From assembly GCA_930990065.1 (NCBI GenBank), contig CAKNOA010000013.1:1-53690 (forward strand): DNA of 53,690 bases, in the 5' to 3' direction. Within the stretch, counting starts at the first letter, position 1. Every line of letters starts with the position of its first letter. Under the pieces are notes generated by a model that did not search any database, had not been told where the DNA came from, and saw only the letters and a program-made list of their open reading frames with translations. The DNA comes from an uncultured Clostridia bacterium (GTDB lineage Bacteria > Bacillota > Clostridia > Oscillospirales > Acutalibacteraceae). This document shows positions 32,352-43,500 of the stretch, piece by piece. The position numbers and the translations under genes are program-made.

Positions 32352-35300
32352 ATGAAATTTTTCGAAGAAGCGCTCCTAACTCAGTCCTTTTATAAACAGC
32401 TGGAAACCGCCCTGCAGGCGCACACCCTGCCCGCCGCCGTGTCCGGCCTTTCTTCCATACACAAAGCCCATGTCATTGCGACTTTGTGCACCCGCTTTCC
32501 CGGACGCGCCCTGGTGCTGGCGGGGGAAGAGAGCGAAGGGGCACGTCTGGTGGACGACCTGAACACCATGGGATGTCCGGCCCTTTTTTATCCCCTGCGG
32601 GATTTTACGCTGCGGCAGACCGACGGCAGCAGCCACGAATATGAACACCAGCGCCTGCAAGTGTTATGCGCCCTGCTGGAAGACGATTCGTTGCGGTGCG
32701 TGGTGACCTGTGCCGATGCCGCTTTGCAATACACCATTCCGCCCAAGGAACTGAAACAGCGCACATTGACGCTGACACCGGGGCAAACCCTCACTCCCGA
32801 AGAACTCAGCCGCCTGCTCATGGCCTGCGGCTGTGAGCGCAGCGAGCTAACTGACGGGCCCGGGCTTTTTTCTGTGCGCGGCGGTATTGTGGATTTTTGT
32901 ACCCCCGGCAGTCCCACTCCGGTGCGGGTGGAATTTTGGGGCAACGAAATTGATACCCTGGCGCATTTTGACCCGGAAACCCAGCGCCGCACGGAAAACT
33001 TGCCGCAGGTACGCGTAACGCCGTCGAATGAAGCGCTTATTTCGGACCGGAAGGCCCTATCCCGGCGCATTCGCGACCACGCCAAATCCCTGCGGGGGAA
33101 AACAGCCCCGCAGGCCCGCAGCATTTTGCAGCAGGAAGCCGACCGGCTGGACGAAGGGCTGCCCCTTACCTCCAAAGACAAATTTCTTCCGTTTTTGTAC
33201 GAAGAAACGGCCTCGCTGTTTGACTACTTCCCCGATGATTCGTTTTTGCTGGTGTCGGAATACAGCCGCATAAAAGAACGGGTGCGGGCTTCCCAGTGGC
33301 AGTGGAATGAGGAAGTCAAAGCGCTGCTGGAGGAAGGCGTACTGTGCCGCGGGCTGGACCGTTACACAAAGGACGCCGACGACCTGTTGGGCTATTTGCA
33401 GCAGCGCTATACCGTCTATCTGGACACCTTTATGCACGGCGGGTTTGATACCCCCATTCGTATGGCGGCCAGTGCATCGGCCCGGCAATTATCCTGCTGG
33501 GGCGGCAGCACCCAGCTGTTGGAAGAAGATTTGCGGGCCGCTCTTCACAACCGGGAAAGCTGTGTGGTGCTGGCCGGCAACGAAAAAAATGCGCGGATTG
33601 TGGCCGCCGATTTAAAAGAAGCCGGATTGCCCGCCGCATATCAGGAATCTCCCACAGTCGTCCCCAAGGGCACCGTGGTTGTCACCGGCGGCAGTTTATC
33701 CGCCGGTTTTGAATACCCGGAAGCGGGCTTTTGCCTGATTACCCAGGGCAAACAGTCGGCCGGTACAGGCCGCCGGACCGCGGGCCGCAAAAAGAACCGC
33801 AACGCCAAAACCGTCTATTCCCTCAATGAGTTGACCCCCGGGGATTACGTGGTTCACGCCACCCATGGGATCGGGGTCTTTGACGGCATCCGCAAATTGG
33901 ACCTGCAGGGTGTTGTGAAGGATTATATCAAAATCCGGTATGCCAAAAATGACGTCTTATACGTACCGGTCACCCAGCTGGACCTGGTTTCGAAATATAT
34001 TGGCCCCCGGGAAGATTCGACGGTGCGCCTGAACCGGCTGGGCGGCACGGAATGGCAAAAAGCCAAAACCCGGGTGCGCAAAGCCGTCAAGGACATGGCC
34101 AAAGAACTTACCCAGCTGTATGCCCAGCGCATGAACGCCAAAGGCCATGCGTTTTCGCCGGACACGGAATGGCAGCGGGATTTTGAATCCCATTTTCCGT
34201 ACGACGAAACCGACGACCAGCTGCGGTGTATCAATGAAATTAAAGACGATATGGAACGCCAGGCCCCCATGGACCGGCTGCTGTGCGGCGACGTGGGATT
34301 TGGCAAAACCGAAGTGGCGCTGCGTGCCGCGTTTAAATGCGTCAGCGACAGCATGCAGTGCGCCGTATTGGTGCCCACCACCATTCTGGCCTGGCAGCAT
34401 TACCAGACCATTTGCCAGCGCATGGAGGGGTTCCCCGTCAAAGTGGAACTTTTGTCCCGGTTCCGCACCCCCGCCCAACAGGAAGAGATCCTGCGGCAGC
34501 TGCGCCGGGGCGATGTGGATATCATTGTGGGCACCCACCGGCTGGTCTCCAAAGATGTGGAGTTCCGCAACCTGGGGCTGGTGGTCATCGACGAAGAACA
34601 GCGCTTTGGCGTAGCGCAAAAAGAAAAGCTCAAACAGGTGTGCCAGAATGTGGATGTGTTGACTCTGTCGGCTACCCCCATTCCCCGTACCCTCAATATG
34701 GCGCTTTCCGGGATCCGCGATATGTCGGTAATTGAAGAAGCCCCCCATGACCGGCACCCGGTTCAAACCTATGTACTGGAACACGATGACCAAATCATCA
34801 ATGAAGCCATCCGGCGGGAACTGCGCCGGGGCGGGCAGGTCTTTTACCTGCACAACGACGTGGCTTCCATTGAACAGCTGGCCGGACGGCTGTCAGCGCT
34901 GATTCCCGAAGCGCGCATTGGCATCGGCCACGGCAAAATGAGCGAAAGCGAACTGTCGGAAGTGTGGCGCCGCATGATCGACCACGAAATCGATGTGCTG
35001 GTGTGCACCACCATCATCGAAACCGGCGTGGATGTCCCCAACGCCAACACCCTGATCATTGACCACGCCGACCGGCTGGGGCTTTCCCAGCTGCACCAGA
35101 TCCGTGGACGGGTAGGCCGGTCCACCCGCCGGGCCTACGCCTACTTTACCTTCACACGCAACAAGGTATTGTCAGAAATCGCCGAAAAGCGCCTATCCGC
35201 TATTCGCGAATTCACGGAATTCGGGTCCGGTTTTAAAATCGCCATGCGCGATCTGGAAATCCGCGGGGCCGGGAATATTCTGGGCGGCGAACAGCACGGC

Positions 35301-35837
35301 CACATGGAATCGGTGGGGTATGACCTGTATGTAAAATTATTGAGCGAAGCCATCAACTTGGAAAAAGGCGAAAAACCCGCCCCCGTAGACGGTGGCTGCC
35401 TGATCGATTTGCAGGTACAGGCCCATATTCCCGAAAGTTATATCGAAAACCTCTCGCAGCGGCTGGAAATCTACCGGCGCATTGCCGATATTCGTGACCA
35501 CGAAGATGCCGCCGATGTCATCGACGAACTGATCGACCGGTTTGGCGAACCGCCCCGCAGCGTGCAGGGGCTGGTGGATGTAGCCTTGCTGCGCAATATG
35601 GCTACCCGCGCCGGATTGGCGGAAGTAAAGCAGCAGCAGACCACTTTGCTTTTATATCCCCAATCGCTGGATATGCAGCAGGTTTCCCGTCTGGTGGGCG
35701 GCATGAAAAAAGGGCAGGTGCTTTTCAGCGCCGGCAGCCGTCCGTATATCAGTGTGCGCCTGCTAAACCAGGAACCCTTAACGGTATTGGAACAGGCCCT
35801 GTCGGTGTTGTGCGGCGAACCCGATACCAAATCATAA
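32352..35837 (+). CDS. mfd: transcription-repair coupling factor
   Basis: This 1161-residue protein is full length for Mfd, the translocase that pushes stalled RNA polymerase off lesions and recruits UvrA. An N-terminal UvrB-like module is followed by the RNA polymerase-interacting domain (GDYVVHATHGIGVFDGI), Walker A GFGKTE near residue 646, the DEEQ helicase box near 746 (VIDEEQRFGV), and helicase C-terminal motifs (TTIIETGVDVPNANT, HQIRGRVGRS). The C-terminal TRCF domain is complete. It is probably cotranscribed with pth; the ribosome site is AGGAGG and a terminator follows. Confidence 0.97.
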   Translation: MKFFEEALLTQSFYKQLETALQAHTLPAAVSGLSSIHKAHVIATLCTRFPGRALVLAGEESEGARLVDDLNTMGCPALFYPLRDFTLRQTDGSSHEYEHQRLQVLCALLEDDSLRCVVTCADAALQYTIPPKELKQRTLTLTPGQTLTPEELSRLLMACGCERSELTDGPGLFSVRGGIVDFCTPGSPTPVRVEFWGNEIDTLAHFDPETQRRTENLPQVRVTPSNEALISDRKALSRRIRDHAKSLRGKTAPQARSILQQEADRLDEGLPLTSKDKFLPFLYEETASLFDYFPDDSFLLVSEYSRIKERVRASQWQWNEEVKALLEEGVLCRGLDRYTKDADDLLGYLQQRYTVYLDTFMHGGFDTPIRMAASASARQLSCWGGSTQLLEEDLRAALHNRESCVVLAGNEKNARIVAADLKEAGLPAAYQESPTVVPKGTVVVTGGSLSAGFEYPEAGFCLITQGKQSAGTGRRTAGRKKNRNAKTVYSLNELTPGDYVVHATHGIGVFDGIRKLDLQGVVKDYIKIRYAKNDVLYVPVTQLDLVSKYIGPREDSTVRLNRLGGTEWQKAKTRVRKAVKDMAKELTQLYAQRMNAKGHAFSPDTEWQRDFESHFPYDETDDQLRCINEIKDDMERQAPMDRLLCGDVGFGKTEVALRAAFKCVSDSMQCAVLVPTTILAWQHYQTICQRMEGFPVKVELLSRFRTPAQQEEILRQLRRGDVDIIVGTHRLVSKDVEFRNLGLVVIDEEQRFGVAQKEKLKQVCQNVDVLTLSATPIPRTLNMALSGIRDMSVIEEAPHDRHPVQTYVLEHDDQIINEAIRRELRRGGQVFYLHNDVASIEQLAGRLSALIPEARIGIGHGKMSESELSEVWRRMIDHEIDVLVCTTIIETGVDVPNANTLIIDHADRLGLSQLHQIRGRVGRSTRRAYAYFTFTRNKVLSEIAEKRLSAIREFTEFGSGFKIAMRDLEIRGAGNILGGEQHGHMESVGYDLYVKLLSEAINLEKGEKPAPVDGGCLIDLQVQAHIPESYIENLSQRLEIYRRIADIRDHEDAADVIDELIDRFGEPPRSVQGLVDVALLRNMATRAGLAEVKQQQTTLLLYPQSLDMQQVSRLVGGMKKGQVLFSAGSRPYISVRLLNQEPLTVLEQALSVLCGEPDTKS

Positions 35838-35849
35838 GGCTTTCGTTTT

Positions 35850-35885
35850 CACCCTGCGGCTTTTTTGCGGCCGCAGGGTGTTTTT
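35850..35885 (+). terminator. intrinsic terminator of mfd
   Basis: Perfect 11-base arms CACCCTGCGGC and GCCGCAGGGTG are followed by TTTTT. Confidence 0.9.
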
Positions 35886-35922
35886 CTCTGGATGGCCGGC
35901 TGATTTCGGGCCCGCCCGGCCA

Positions 35923-35965
35923 TTTGAAAAAAATTCATAGCTTTTTCAAAACTCTGTGGTACAAT
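35923..35965 (+). promoter_or_regulatory. inverted repeat and extended -10 promoter of the FHA-SEDS/PBP genes
   Basis: TGG-TACAAT (35957-35965) is an extended -10 without a good -35. Just upstream, TTTGAAAAA (35923-35931) and TTTTTCAAA (35942-35950) form a nine-base inverted repeat covering the -35 region, a plausible operator position. Confidence 0.45.
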
Positions 35966-36038
35966 AAGAAAAATTGGCTGTCTAGAGCTTTAAGCCACCA
36001 TAAAGGGGCTATATCGTGAGAAAAAGGAGTGAAAAACC

Positions 36039-37733
36039 ATGTGGACGTTAGACGGATGGGATCAGTTTCTGACCTTTCTGGCCGGAACCGAAGACATTCT
36101 GCTGCTCGTATTGCGGATTCTGGTTCCTCTGCTCAGCCTGCTGGTCATTGTGCAGTGTTTCCGTTCAGTGCGGCGTTCCCGCCGGAAGGCGGCGCCGGTG
36201 GTGATGCTGCAAGATATCACAACGGACAAGAAAATTCCCGTTTTGTACTGGGAAAACTCCATTGGCCGCAGCAAAAGCTGCGATATTACCGTCCCCGACG
36301 GGACCATGAGCCGGGATCATGCGGTGCTCATGCGCCGGGAAGCCGGGTGGGAAGTGATCGACACCGGCTCGAAATCCGGTACCCGGGTCAACGGTGTGAA
36401 AATTAAAGGTTCGCACATGGTATTGCCCGGCGACCGGCTGACGTTTGGCAGCACCACCCTGATGCTGATCCGGGCCGAAGGCGCTGATTCCCGCACCAGC
36501 ACCGACCCGTTCCGCCGGATTCCGTCCCCGGCCGGGCTACTGGCGCTGGTGGTGCTCATTCACCTGTTTTTAGCGGTGGAAGCCTGCTGCGGAACGGATC
36601 CGTGGCGGCCCGAAGCCTTTTTGCTGTTTGGGCTGCTGGCGCTGGTGGACATCTTCTTCTATCTTTTTTGCACCCATGTGTTTGGCCACATTTCATTCGA
36701 AGTGGAAACCGTAGGGCTGCTGCTTTCGGGTATCGGCCTCTTTTTGCAAACCAGTATGAGCTTTGACGTGGTGATTACCCAGCTGGTGGCTTTGGTGGGT
36801 GGGATCTGCCTATTTACGCTGATGATCTGGTTTATGGGGAACCTGGACCGCGTGAACCGGTGGCGCAAATACATTGCCGCCGCGGGGGTGCTGCTATTGT
36901 GCGCCACGCTGGTGCTGGGTACGTCGATTAACGGCGCCAAAAACTGGATTTATATCGGCAAATTCAGCATTCAGCCGGGCGAATTTGTCAAAATTGCGTT
37001 TATCTTCGGAGGGGCCGCCACCCTGGACCGGCTGCAAACCCGGCGAAACCTGACGGAATTTATTATCTTTGGCATTGCCTGCGGTGCCTGCTTTGTGCTG
37101 ATGCACGACATGGGGTCGGCGGCCATTTTCTTTATCACTTTTTTGCTCATTGCCTTTATGCGTTCCGGCAGCCTGCGCACCGTATTCCTGGCAACGGCGC
37201 TGGTGGCTTTGGGGCTATTCATGTTCCTGCAATTAAAGCCCTATGCCGCCGACCGGTTTTCCATTTGGGGGCATGTATGGGATGATGTCAACGGCCTTGG
37301 ATACCAGCAGAGCCGCACCCTCACATATATTGCCAGCGGCGGATTATTCGGCGTGGGGTTAGGGCGTGGATATCTGGTCAATATGCCCGAAGGCAACAGC
37401 GACCTGGTCTTTGGCATGTTGTGCGAAGAGCAGGGGCTATTGCTCAGCTTTATCGTGCTGCTGGCCATTGTGCTGTTTATCTTCTATGCCCGCAGCGATG
37501 TCACCCGCAGCCGGTCTACGTTTTATTCCATCACCGCCTGCGCAGCGGCCGGCCTACTGTTATTCCAAACCGCCCTAAATGTACTGGGCCCCACCGACAT
37601 TCTGCCGCTAACGGGCGTGACGCTGCCGTGGATCAGTGCCGGCGGTTCATCCATGATGGCGGTGTGGGGGCTTTTGGCCTTTATTAAGGCCAGCGACGAG
37701 CGGACATATGCCGCAAGGAGGAAAAGCGCATGA
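36039..37733 (+). CDS. SEDS peptidoglycan polymerase (FtsW/RodA family) with N-terminal FHA domain
   Basis: This 564-residue protein polymerises lipid II glycan chains at the membrane. One membrane helix (about 18-40) precedes a cytoplasmic FHA domain (about 66-145) with NSIGRSKSCDI, MSRDHA and TGSKSGTRVNG, the phosphothreonine-binding loops. A SEDS domain of about ten spans follows, with the NWIYIGKFSIQPGEFVKI signature, LMHDMGSA and the C-terminal LPWISAGGSSM. FHA fusion suggests control by a Ser/Thr kinase of the PknB/PrkC type. It overlaps the PBP gene by four bases (ATGA), so the polymerase and transpeptidase are coupled. Confidence 0.88.
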   Translation: MWTLDGWDQFLTFLAGTEDILLLVLRILVPLLSLLVIVQCFRSVRRSRRKAAPVVMLQDITTDKKIPVLYWENSIGRSKSCDITVPDGTMSRDHAVLMRREAGWEVIDTGSKSGTRVNGVKIKGSHMVLPGDRLTFGSTTLMLIRAEGADSRTSTDPFRRIPSPAGLLALVVLIHLFLAVEACCGTDPWRPEAFLLFGLLALVDIFFYLFCTHVFGHISFEVETVGLLLSGIGLFLQTSMSFDVVITQLVALVGGICLFTLMIWFMGNLDRVNRWRKYIAAAGVLLLCATLVLGTSINGAKNWIYIGKFSIQPGEFVKIAFIFGGAATLDRLQTRRNLTEFIIFGIACGACFVLMHDMGSAAIFFITFLLIAFMRSGSLRTVFLATALVALGLFMFLQLKPYAADRFSIWGHVWDDVNGLGYQQSRTLTYIASGGLFGVGLGRGYLVNMPEGNSDLVFGMLCEEQGLLLSFIVLLAIVLFIFYARSDVTRSRSTFYSITACAAAGLLLFQTALNVLGPTDILPLTGVTLPWISAGGSSMMAVWGLLAFIKASDERTYAARRKSA

Positions 37734-39115
37734 GAACACAAGGTTGGCGTTCCCTGACGCTGTATATTTTAACCGGCTTATTCATTCTGGGCATGGGCGT
37801 TTTTGCCTTTCGGCTGGGCACCCAGGGCGCTTCCTGGGCGATGCAGCCGTATAACCGCCACTTAAAAACCGAAGGCGGCACTACCCAGGGTGGAGGCGAA
37901 GCCGTGTGGGCCGGTACCATTGTGGACCGCGACGGCACCGTGTTGGTGGAAAGCGACGACGGCGAACGCCATTATAACGAAGATTCATCGGTTCGGGAAG
38001 CCACGGTTCACACCGTGGGCGACCTCAACGGCAGTATCTCTACGGGCATCCAGCTGCAATACCGCGCCCAGCTTTTAGGGTATAATGCGTTAACCGGTGT
38101 GAGTGGGGTAACCAATAACACAGAAGGCAGCACCATTGCCTTAACGATCGATTCCGATTTGTGCGAAACGGCTTTGCAGGGCCTGGGGTCTTATAAGGGC
38201 GCCGTGATGCTCATGAATTACAAAACCGGCGAAATCCTGTGCAAAGTGAGCACCCCCACCTTTGACCCGGAAAATATCCCCTCGGATATTGAAACCAACG
38301 ACGCGTACAAAGGCGCTTATTACGACCGCACGCTGTCGGTCACATATGCCCCGGGCTCCACGTTTAAGATTTTCACATCGGCCAGTGCCATTGAACATTT
38401 GACCGATTGGGGTACCCGCACGTATTCCTGTATGGGCAAAGAGATTATCAACGGCAACACCATCACCTGTATGTCCCAACACGGGGAACTGGACATTCGG
38501 GAGGGGCTGGCGGTTTCGTGCAACATTTACTTTGCGGATTTAGCGATCGATTTAGGTGCCGGTAACATGACCGAAACCTGTAACGAAATGGGCTTTAACC
38601 GTTCGTGGGATCTCGACGGGATTCCCGTACAGGCCAGCCACCTGGATTTAAACGGGGCTACCGATGACCAGATCGGGTGGGCCGGGATTGGCCAGTATAC
38701 CACCGAAGTCACCCCGTATCATATGATGCTCACCATGAATGCCATCGCTAACGGCAGCAGCGCCGTAACACCCCATATTATCCAGTCCATTACCGACGCG
38801 AACGGCTCTGTTTCTCAGCCCGACGAAAGCCGGATCACCTTGCTCACTAGCGACACGGCGGCCCAGCTCAACGACTTGCTGCGCAATGACGTTGTCAGCG
38901 ATTACGGGGACGGAAACTTCCCCTCGGGCATGCAGGTATGCGGTAAAACCGGTACGGCCGAAGTGGGCGGCGGCAAAGAAGATACCGCCTGGTTCGTCGG
39001 GTACTGCCAAAACCCCGACACCCCCTATGCCTTTGTGGCGGTGGTAGAAGAAGGCGGCTTTGGCCGCAGCGTCGCTATGCCGATTATTGTATCGCTTTTG
39101 CAGCAATTAGCCTGA
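37730..39115 (+). CDS. class B penicillin-binding protein (transpeptidase)
   Basis: This 461-residue monofunctional transpeptidase cross-links peptidoglycan outside the membrane. The N-terminal helix (about 8-28) anchors it. Active-site motifs are all present: Ser210 in PGSTFK, Ser263-Cys-Asn265 as SxN, and Lys406-Thr-Gly408. It resembles the short PbpA-type PBPs paired with FHA-linked SEDS proteins in Actinobacteria and Clostridia. The short pre-transpeptidase region lacks a PASTA tail. It is the partner of the preceding SEDS polymerase, with an AAGGAGG ribosome site inside its coding end. Confidence 0.92.
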   Translation: MRTQGWRSLTLYILTGLFILGMGVFAFRLGTQGASWAMQPYNRHLKTEGGTTQGGGEAVWAGTIVDRDGTVLVESDDGERHYNEDSSVREATVHTVGDLNGSISTGIQLQYRAQLLGYNALTGVSGVTNNTEGSTIALTIDSDLCETALQGLGSYKGAVMLMNYKTGEILCKVSTPTFDPENIPSDIETNDAYKGAYYDRTLSVTYAPGSTFKIFTSASAIEHLTDWGTRTYSCMGKEIINGNTITCMSQHGELDIREGLAVSCNIYFADLAIDLGAGNMTETCNEMGFNRSWDLDGIPVQASHLDLNGATDDQIGWAGIGQYTTEVTPYHMMLTMNAIANGSSAVTPHIIQSITDANGSVSQPDESRITLLTSDTAAQLNDLLRNDVVSDYGDGNFPSGMQVCGKTGTAEVGGGKEDTAWFVGYCQNPDTPYAFVAVVEEGGFGRSVAMPIIVSLLQQLA

Positions 39116-39129
39116 TAGCAAAAAAGACA

Positions 39130-39157
39130 AAGCGGCCCTTTGTAAACGGGGCCGCTT
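39130..39157 (+). terminator. intrinsic terminator after the PBP gene
   Basis: AAGCGGCCC and GGGCCGCTT pair around a ten-base loop; the following bases are AATCTTTT, so the U-tract is imperfect. Confidence 0.65.
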
Positions 39158-39233
39158 AATCTTTTCCACATCTTTTCCGTTTTCGGTGGAAAAGTCCATG
39201 TCCTCTTTTTCCTTTCTCCATAAAAAACAGGCA

Positions 39234-39263
39234 TTGGCCATTTTGCTTTATTTCGTGTATACT
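39234..39263 (+). promoter_or_regulatory. promoter of the aldo/keto reductase gene
   Basis: TTGGCC and TATACT are separated by 18 bases, about 80 bases before the ATG at 39343. Confidence 0.5.
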
Positions 39264-39342
39264 AAAAAGTAGAAAGTCATCGGGTGGGAAAAGCTCCCCT
39301 ATTGATTGGATAGGCTATAGAAAAACATAAGGAGGAATTGTC

Positions 39343-40467
39343 ATGAGTGCAAAAAAACTGGGTTTTGGCCTGATGCGGCTGCCGTCGCTGGACCCCAACG
39401 ATCCGTCGAAGATCGATATGGAACAGACGAAGAAAATGGTGGATACGTTCCTCGAGCGCGGGTTTACATACTTTGACACTGCGTGGATGTACTGCGGCTT
39501 TCAAAGCGAATGTGCGGCCAAAGAAGCCCTGGTAGACCGTCATCCCCGGGACAGCTTTACCCTGGCCACCAAATTGCACGCCGGGTTTATCAAAACCCTG
39601 GAAGACCGCGACCGCATTTTTGATGAACAGCGCCGGAAAACCGGGGTCAGCTACTTTGACTATTACCTATTGCACGACGTAAACACCAGCCACTATAAGG
39701 TATATAAGGAACTGGATTGTTTTACCTGGCTGAAAGAGAAAAAAGCCCAGGGGCTGGTGAAAAAAATCGGCTTTTCTTTCCACGACCACGCCGATTTTCT
39801 GGATCAGGTACTGACGGAACACCCCGATGTGGACTTCATTCAGCTGCAGATCAACTACCTGGACTGGGACAGCCTGGGGGTACAGTCGAGAAAATGTTAT
39901 GAAGTCGCCGAAAAGCACCATGTGCCGGTGATCGTCATGGAACCGGTCAAGGGCGGCACCTTGGCAAAAGTCCCGGAAGAAGTGGAAACCTCTTTTAAAA
40001 AGGTACATCCCACCATGTCGGTGCCTTCCTGGGCCATCCGTTTTGCGGCCAGCCTGCCCAATGTGATGATGGTTCTCAGCGGCATGAGCTCCATGGAACA
40101 GCTGCTGGATAACACCGGCTTTATGGCTGATTTCCAGCCGCTCAATGACGAAGAATACGCCGTGATCCATGAAGCGGTGGCTGCCATTAACCGCACGATC
40201 GCGATTCCCTGCACGGGCTGCTCGTACTGCACCGACGGATGCCCCCGGCACATTGCGATTCCCCGCTACTTCTCGCTATATAATGCCGACAAGCAGGAAG
40301 TCAAAGAAAAGGGCTGGACACCCCAGGGCGAATACTACCAGAATTTGACCGAAACCTTTGGGAAAGCCAGCGACTGTATCGCCTGCGGCCAGTGCGAAGG
40401 GGTATGTCCCCAGCATTTGCCCATCATTCAGTATTTGAAAGATGTGGCCGCTTACTTTGAAAAATAA
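39343..40467 (+). CDS. aldo/keto reductase with C-terminal 4Fe-4S ferredoxin domain
   Basis: This 374-residue protein has an AKR barrel with the family residues visible in [10 protein letters not shown] (Asp, Tyr), ATKLH (Lys) and LLHDV (His). Residues about 285-374 carry two ferredoxin motifs, [12 protein letters not shown] and [12 protein letters not shown]. Such AKR-ferredoxin fusions are common in anaerobes and probably take electrons from ferredoxin in place of, or along with, NADPH. The substrate is unknown. AAGGAGG precedes the ATG. Monocistronic, with a terminator shared with the opposite-strand mannosidase. Confidence 0.88.
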   Translation: MSAKKLGFGLMRLPSLDPNDPSKIDMEQTKKMVDTFLERGFTYFDTAWMYCGFQSECAAKEALVDRHPRDSFTLATKLHAGFIKTLEDRDRIFDEQRRKTGVSYFDYYLLHDVNTSHYKVYKELDCFTWLKEKKAQGLVKKIGFSFHDHADFLDQVLTEHPDVDFIQLQINYLDWDSLGVQSRKCYEVAEKHHVPVIVMEPVKGGTLAKVPEEVETSFKKVHPTMSVPSWAIRFAASLPNVMMVLSGMSSMEQLLDNTGFMADFQPLNDEEYAVIHEAVAAINRTIAIPCTGCSYCTDGCPRHIAIPRYFSLYNADKQEVKEKGWTPQGEYYQNLTETFGKASDCIACGQCEGVCPQHLPIIQYLKDVAAYFEK

Positions 40468-40479
40468 TCTTTCCGCATA

Positions 40480-40524
40480 AAAACCCCCGGAGGAGGCTGA
40501 TAAACAGCCTCCTCCGGGGGTTTT
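40480..40524. terminator. strong bidirectional terminator
   Basis: Perfect 20-base arms (40480-40499 and 40505-40524) start with AAAA and end with TTTT around a five-base loop. It lies between the convergent aldo/keto reductase and mannosidase genes and can serve both. Confidence 0.9.
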
Positions 40525-40542
40525 GTATGTCCTTTGAAACTT

Positions 40543-43500
40543 TTATGCAAACATTACCCGCACGGTTTGGATGGCATACGGGCGCATTTCGACATGAAGA
40601 GTATACCCATCCGGCGACAGGGGCGCCAGATCGTTTTCCTGCATATCGCACAGCGTGGCCTGCCGCAGCGGGAAACCAAACTGCAAACTCGCTTTTGTGC
40701 GGCGGTTGGCAAATTCATACAAGCGCACAATCCAGCCGTTTCCGTCTTCGGCCTGTTTGACCACTTCCACGGCCACATTCTGCTGCAGGCAGCGGACCAG
40801 CGAGAAGGTACCGGGCAAAAAGCCGCCTTCGTTTTCTTTCATAGACACTAACAGCGGGTCATTGAGGTCGTATGCCTGCGGCACCGTACCGGCCTGCCGC
40901 CAGGAGCCCTCATGGGGATATACCGAAAACGTAAAGCTGTGGTGTTCTTTGTCCGCTTCGGGGTTGGGGTATAGGGCCGATTTTAACAGCGACAGCCCCA
41001 CATCGCTCCCCAGCACGCTGCACCCATACTTACAGTCATTCAGGAAGCTGACGCCATACCCGTCTTCGGATACATCCATCCATTTGTGGCAGCACACTTC
41101 AAACCGGGCGTAATCCCACGACGTGTTGCGGTGGGTGGGACGGGTCACGTTGCCGTACTGGATTTCGTAGGTGGCTTCGTTGGCGTGCAGATCCAGGGGG
41201 AACCACAGCTTTAAGAAAATTTGGGCTTCCTTCCAATCGATCTCGTGGCGGATATCCACCCGGGGGATGTCCCGGTACACGGTAATGATCTGGCAAACCG
41301 CCGACGACAGGTACGGCCGCTCAATCCGTAAGCTGCCCTGCACCGGGCCGCTGCTTTCTACCGTAGTGGCGCTGACCTCATCCACCGGCCAGCTCTTTTC
41401 GGTATAGTAGCAGTTGAGATCCCAGGCATCATAGTTGTGAGGTTTATCCTCATAGCTCATGAGCACATTGCCGCACCGGCCTTCTTTCAGCAGTTCGCGT
41501 TCGGCGCGTTTATCATAAAACGAAGTGAACTGCCCTTTTTCATTCAGGCGGATGCGGAACCAGCGGTTTTCGATCAACGCAGGCGTCACCACCAAGTCCG
41601 ATGTTTCCCGGTTCGCCTGGCAGGGGGTAAACACCCGGTACCCTCTAGCCGGTACGGCTGGGACCGAAACCAGCACCTGGCCATTGTTACCCGGCTGCGC
41701 AGGCAACGGCGTTCCGTTTTTGTCCTGCAACGTCTGCCCCGGCTGCAATGGGCACACCACAACCCCGCCCCGGTCAAACGGGCCCGGGTTCCACACGGCC
41801 ACAGCCCCTTTTGGCGCTTCGATCTTTGTGAGAAGCGCGTTTTTCGATTGCCCCATCAGGGTGTGCAACGTGTGCAGCACCTTTTCGTACTCCTGCTTTG
41901 ATTCTTCGTATACTTCCAAAATGGAGGAACCGGGCAGAATGTCGTGGAACTGGTTGCGCAAAATCACCTTCCACTGGTCGTGGAGTGTCTGAGCGGGGTA
42001 ATCCTGCCCGGCCAGGCAAGAAGCCAGCGCACCGAACGTTTCCGTATCCAGTGCGGCAAATTCCGAACGGCGGTTATACTTTTTATTCCGCGCCATGGAG
42101 GTATAGGTGCCCCGGTGGTATTCAAGGTACAGTTCCCCGACCCACACGGGCAAATCGGGATTGCCGGCCACGGCCTGTTCCAACCGGTGGAAGAAACCGG
42201 AAACCGTGGTCATTTCCGTGCGCGGGCAGCCCGGCAAGCCTTTTTGCAGCCGGCGCTGCTGTTCCAGCATATCCCGGGTGGGACCGCCGCCGCCATCCCC
42301 ATAGCCAAAGCTGTTGAGCACTTCGTGATTCAGGTCTTTTTGCTGGTACCGCTTCCAGCCGCCCCGCACCTGGGACGGGTTGATCATGCCGTTATATGTG
42401 GTAAAATGGTCGTTTTCGCCGTGGCTTGTATCCACCTGCACGTCGTCCCGGGTGGGCACAAAATGGGTGAGCACCCGGCTGCCGTCAATGCCTTCCCACA
42501 GGAATGTATCATAGGGCAGTTTATTAAATTCGCTCCAACTGATCTTGGTGGTCATAAAATACGGCACGCCGCTTTTCTGCATAATCTGGGGCAAAGCCGC
42601 CGAATAGCCGAATACATCCGGCAGCCACAGGGTATCGTTGTCTTTGCCGAATTCCTGACGGAAGAACTGTTTTCCCAGCAGGAACTGGCGCACCAAAGAT
42701 TCGCCGGACGCCAGGTTGCAGTCCGCTTCCAACCACATGCCGCCGTTGACTTCCCACCGGCCTTCGGCCACCCTCTTTTGAATCTCTTCGTACACCTCGG
42801 GGGCATCTTCCTTCACATATTCGTACAGCTGCGGCTGGCTGGACATGAAGGTATATTCCGGGTACCGGCGCATCAGTTCCAGCACCGTCGAAAAACTGCG
42901 CACGGCTTTATCCCGCGTAACCGATAACGTCCACAGCCACGCCACGTCAATGTGGGTGTGCCCGACGCACATCACCACCGGGCCCTCTTGCGGGCGGCAG
43001 GCCGTTTCATACAGATCCTTTTGCAGTGCTTCCCGTGCCAGCGACAGCGTACGGCGGTATTCGTCCCCGTTTTCCCTCTGCCGCAGATCCAATAGATTGA
43101 GAGAATGCGTCAACGCCGGCAGGATTTTCCCATACGCGTCCGATTCCGGGTCTTCCAGCCGGGCAATTTCATAGGGGACTTTTACATCATAGTAATACTG
43201 TTCCGTTTCCCGGTCCAGCACGGCCACAATGCCGCGCAAAAACAGGGTGAAATTCTGGTCACCGGTAAACGCCGACAGTGTCAGGTCATACGTTTCGCCG
43301 CCTTTGGCACAATCACTTAAAAACAGTTCCCGGTGGTTGACATCAAAGCCCTGACGCCGTTCCCCGTTGACATACACGGCAAACTGGGGGTTGCAGGCAT
43401 CCCATTCCCCTTCTTTCCCGGTGGCCAGCTGGAAGACGACGCACTGGCCGGCAAATTCCTCGGGCAGGGTCACTTGTGCCCGAAACCAGAACCGGGCCCG

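Noticed and set aside
41944-42927. 327-codon plus-strand frame opposite the GH38 gene, with similar long antisense frames opposite prs, pflB and the frd-like genes
   Set aside because: All lie fully inside well-supported genes, lack ribosome sites and show no recognisable domains.
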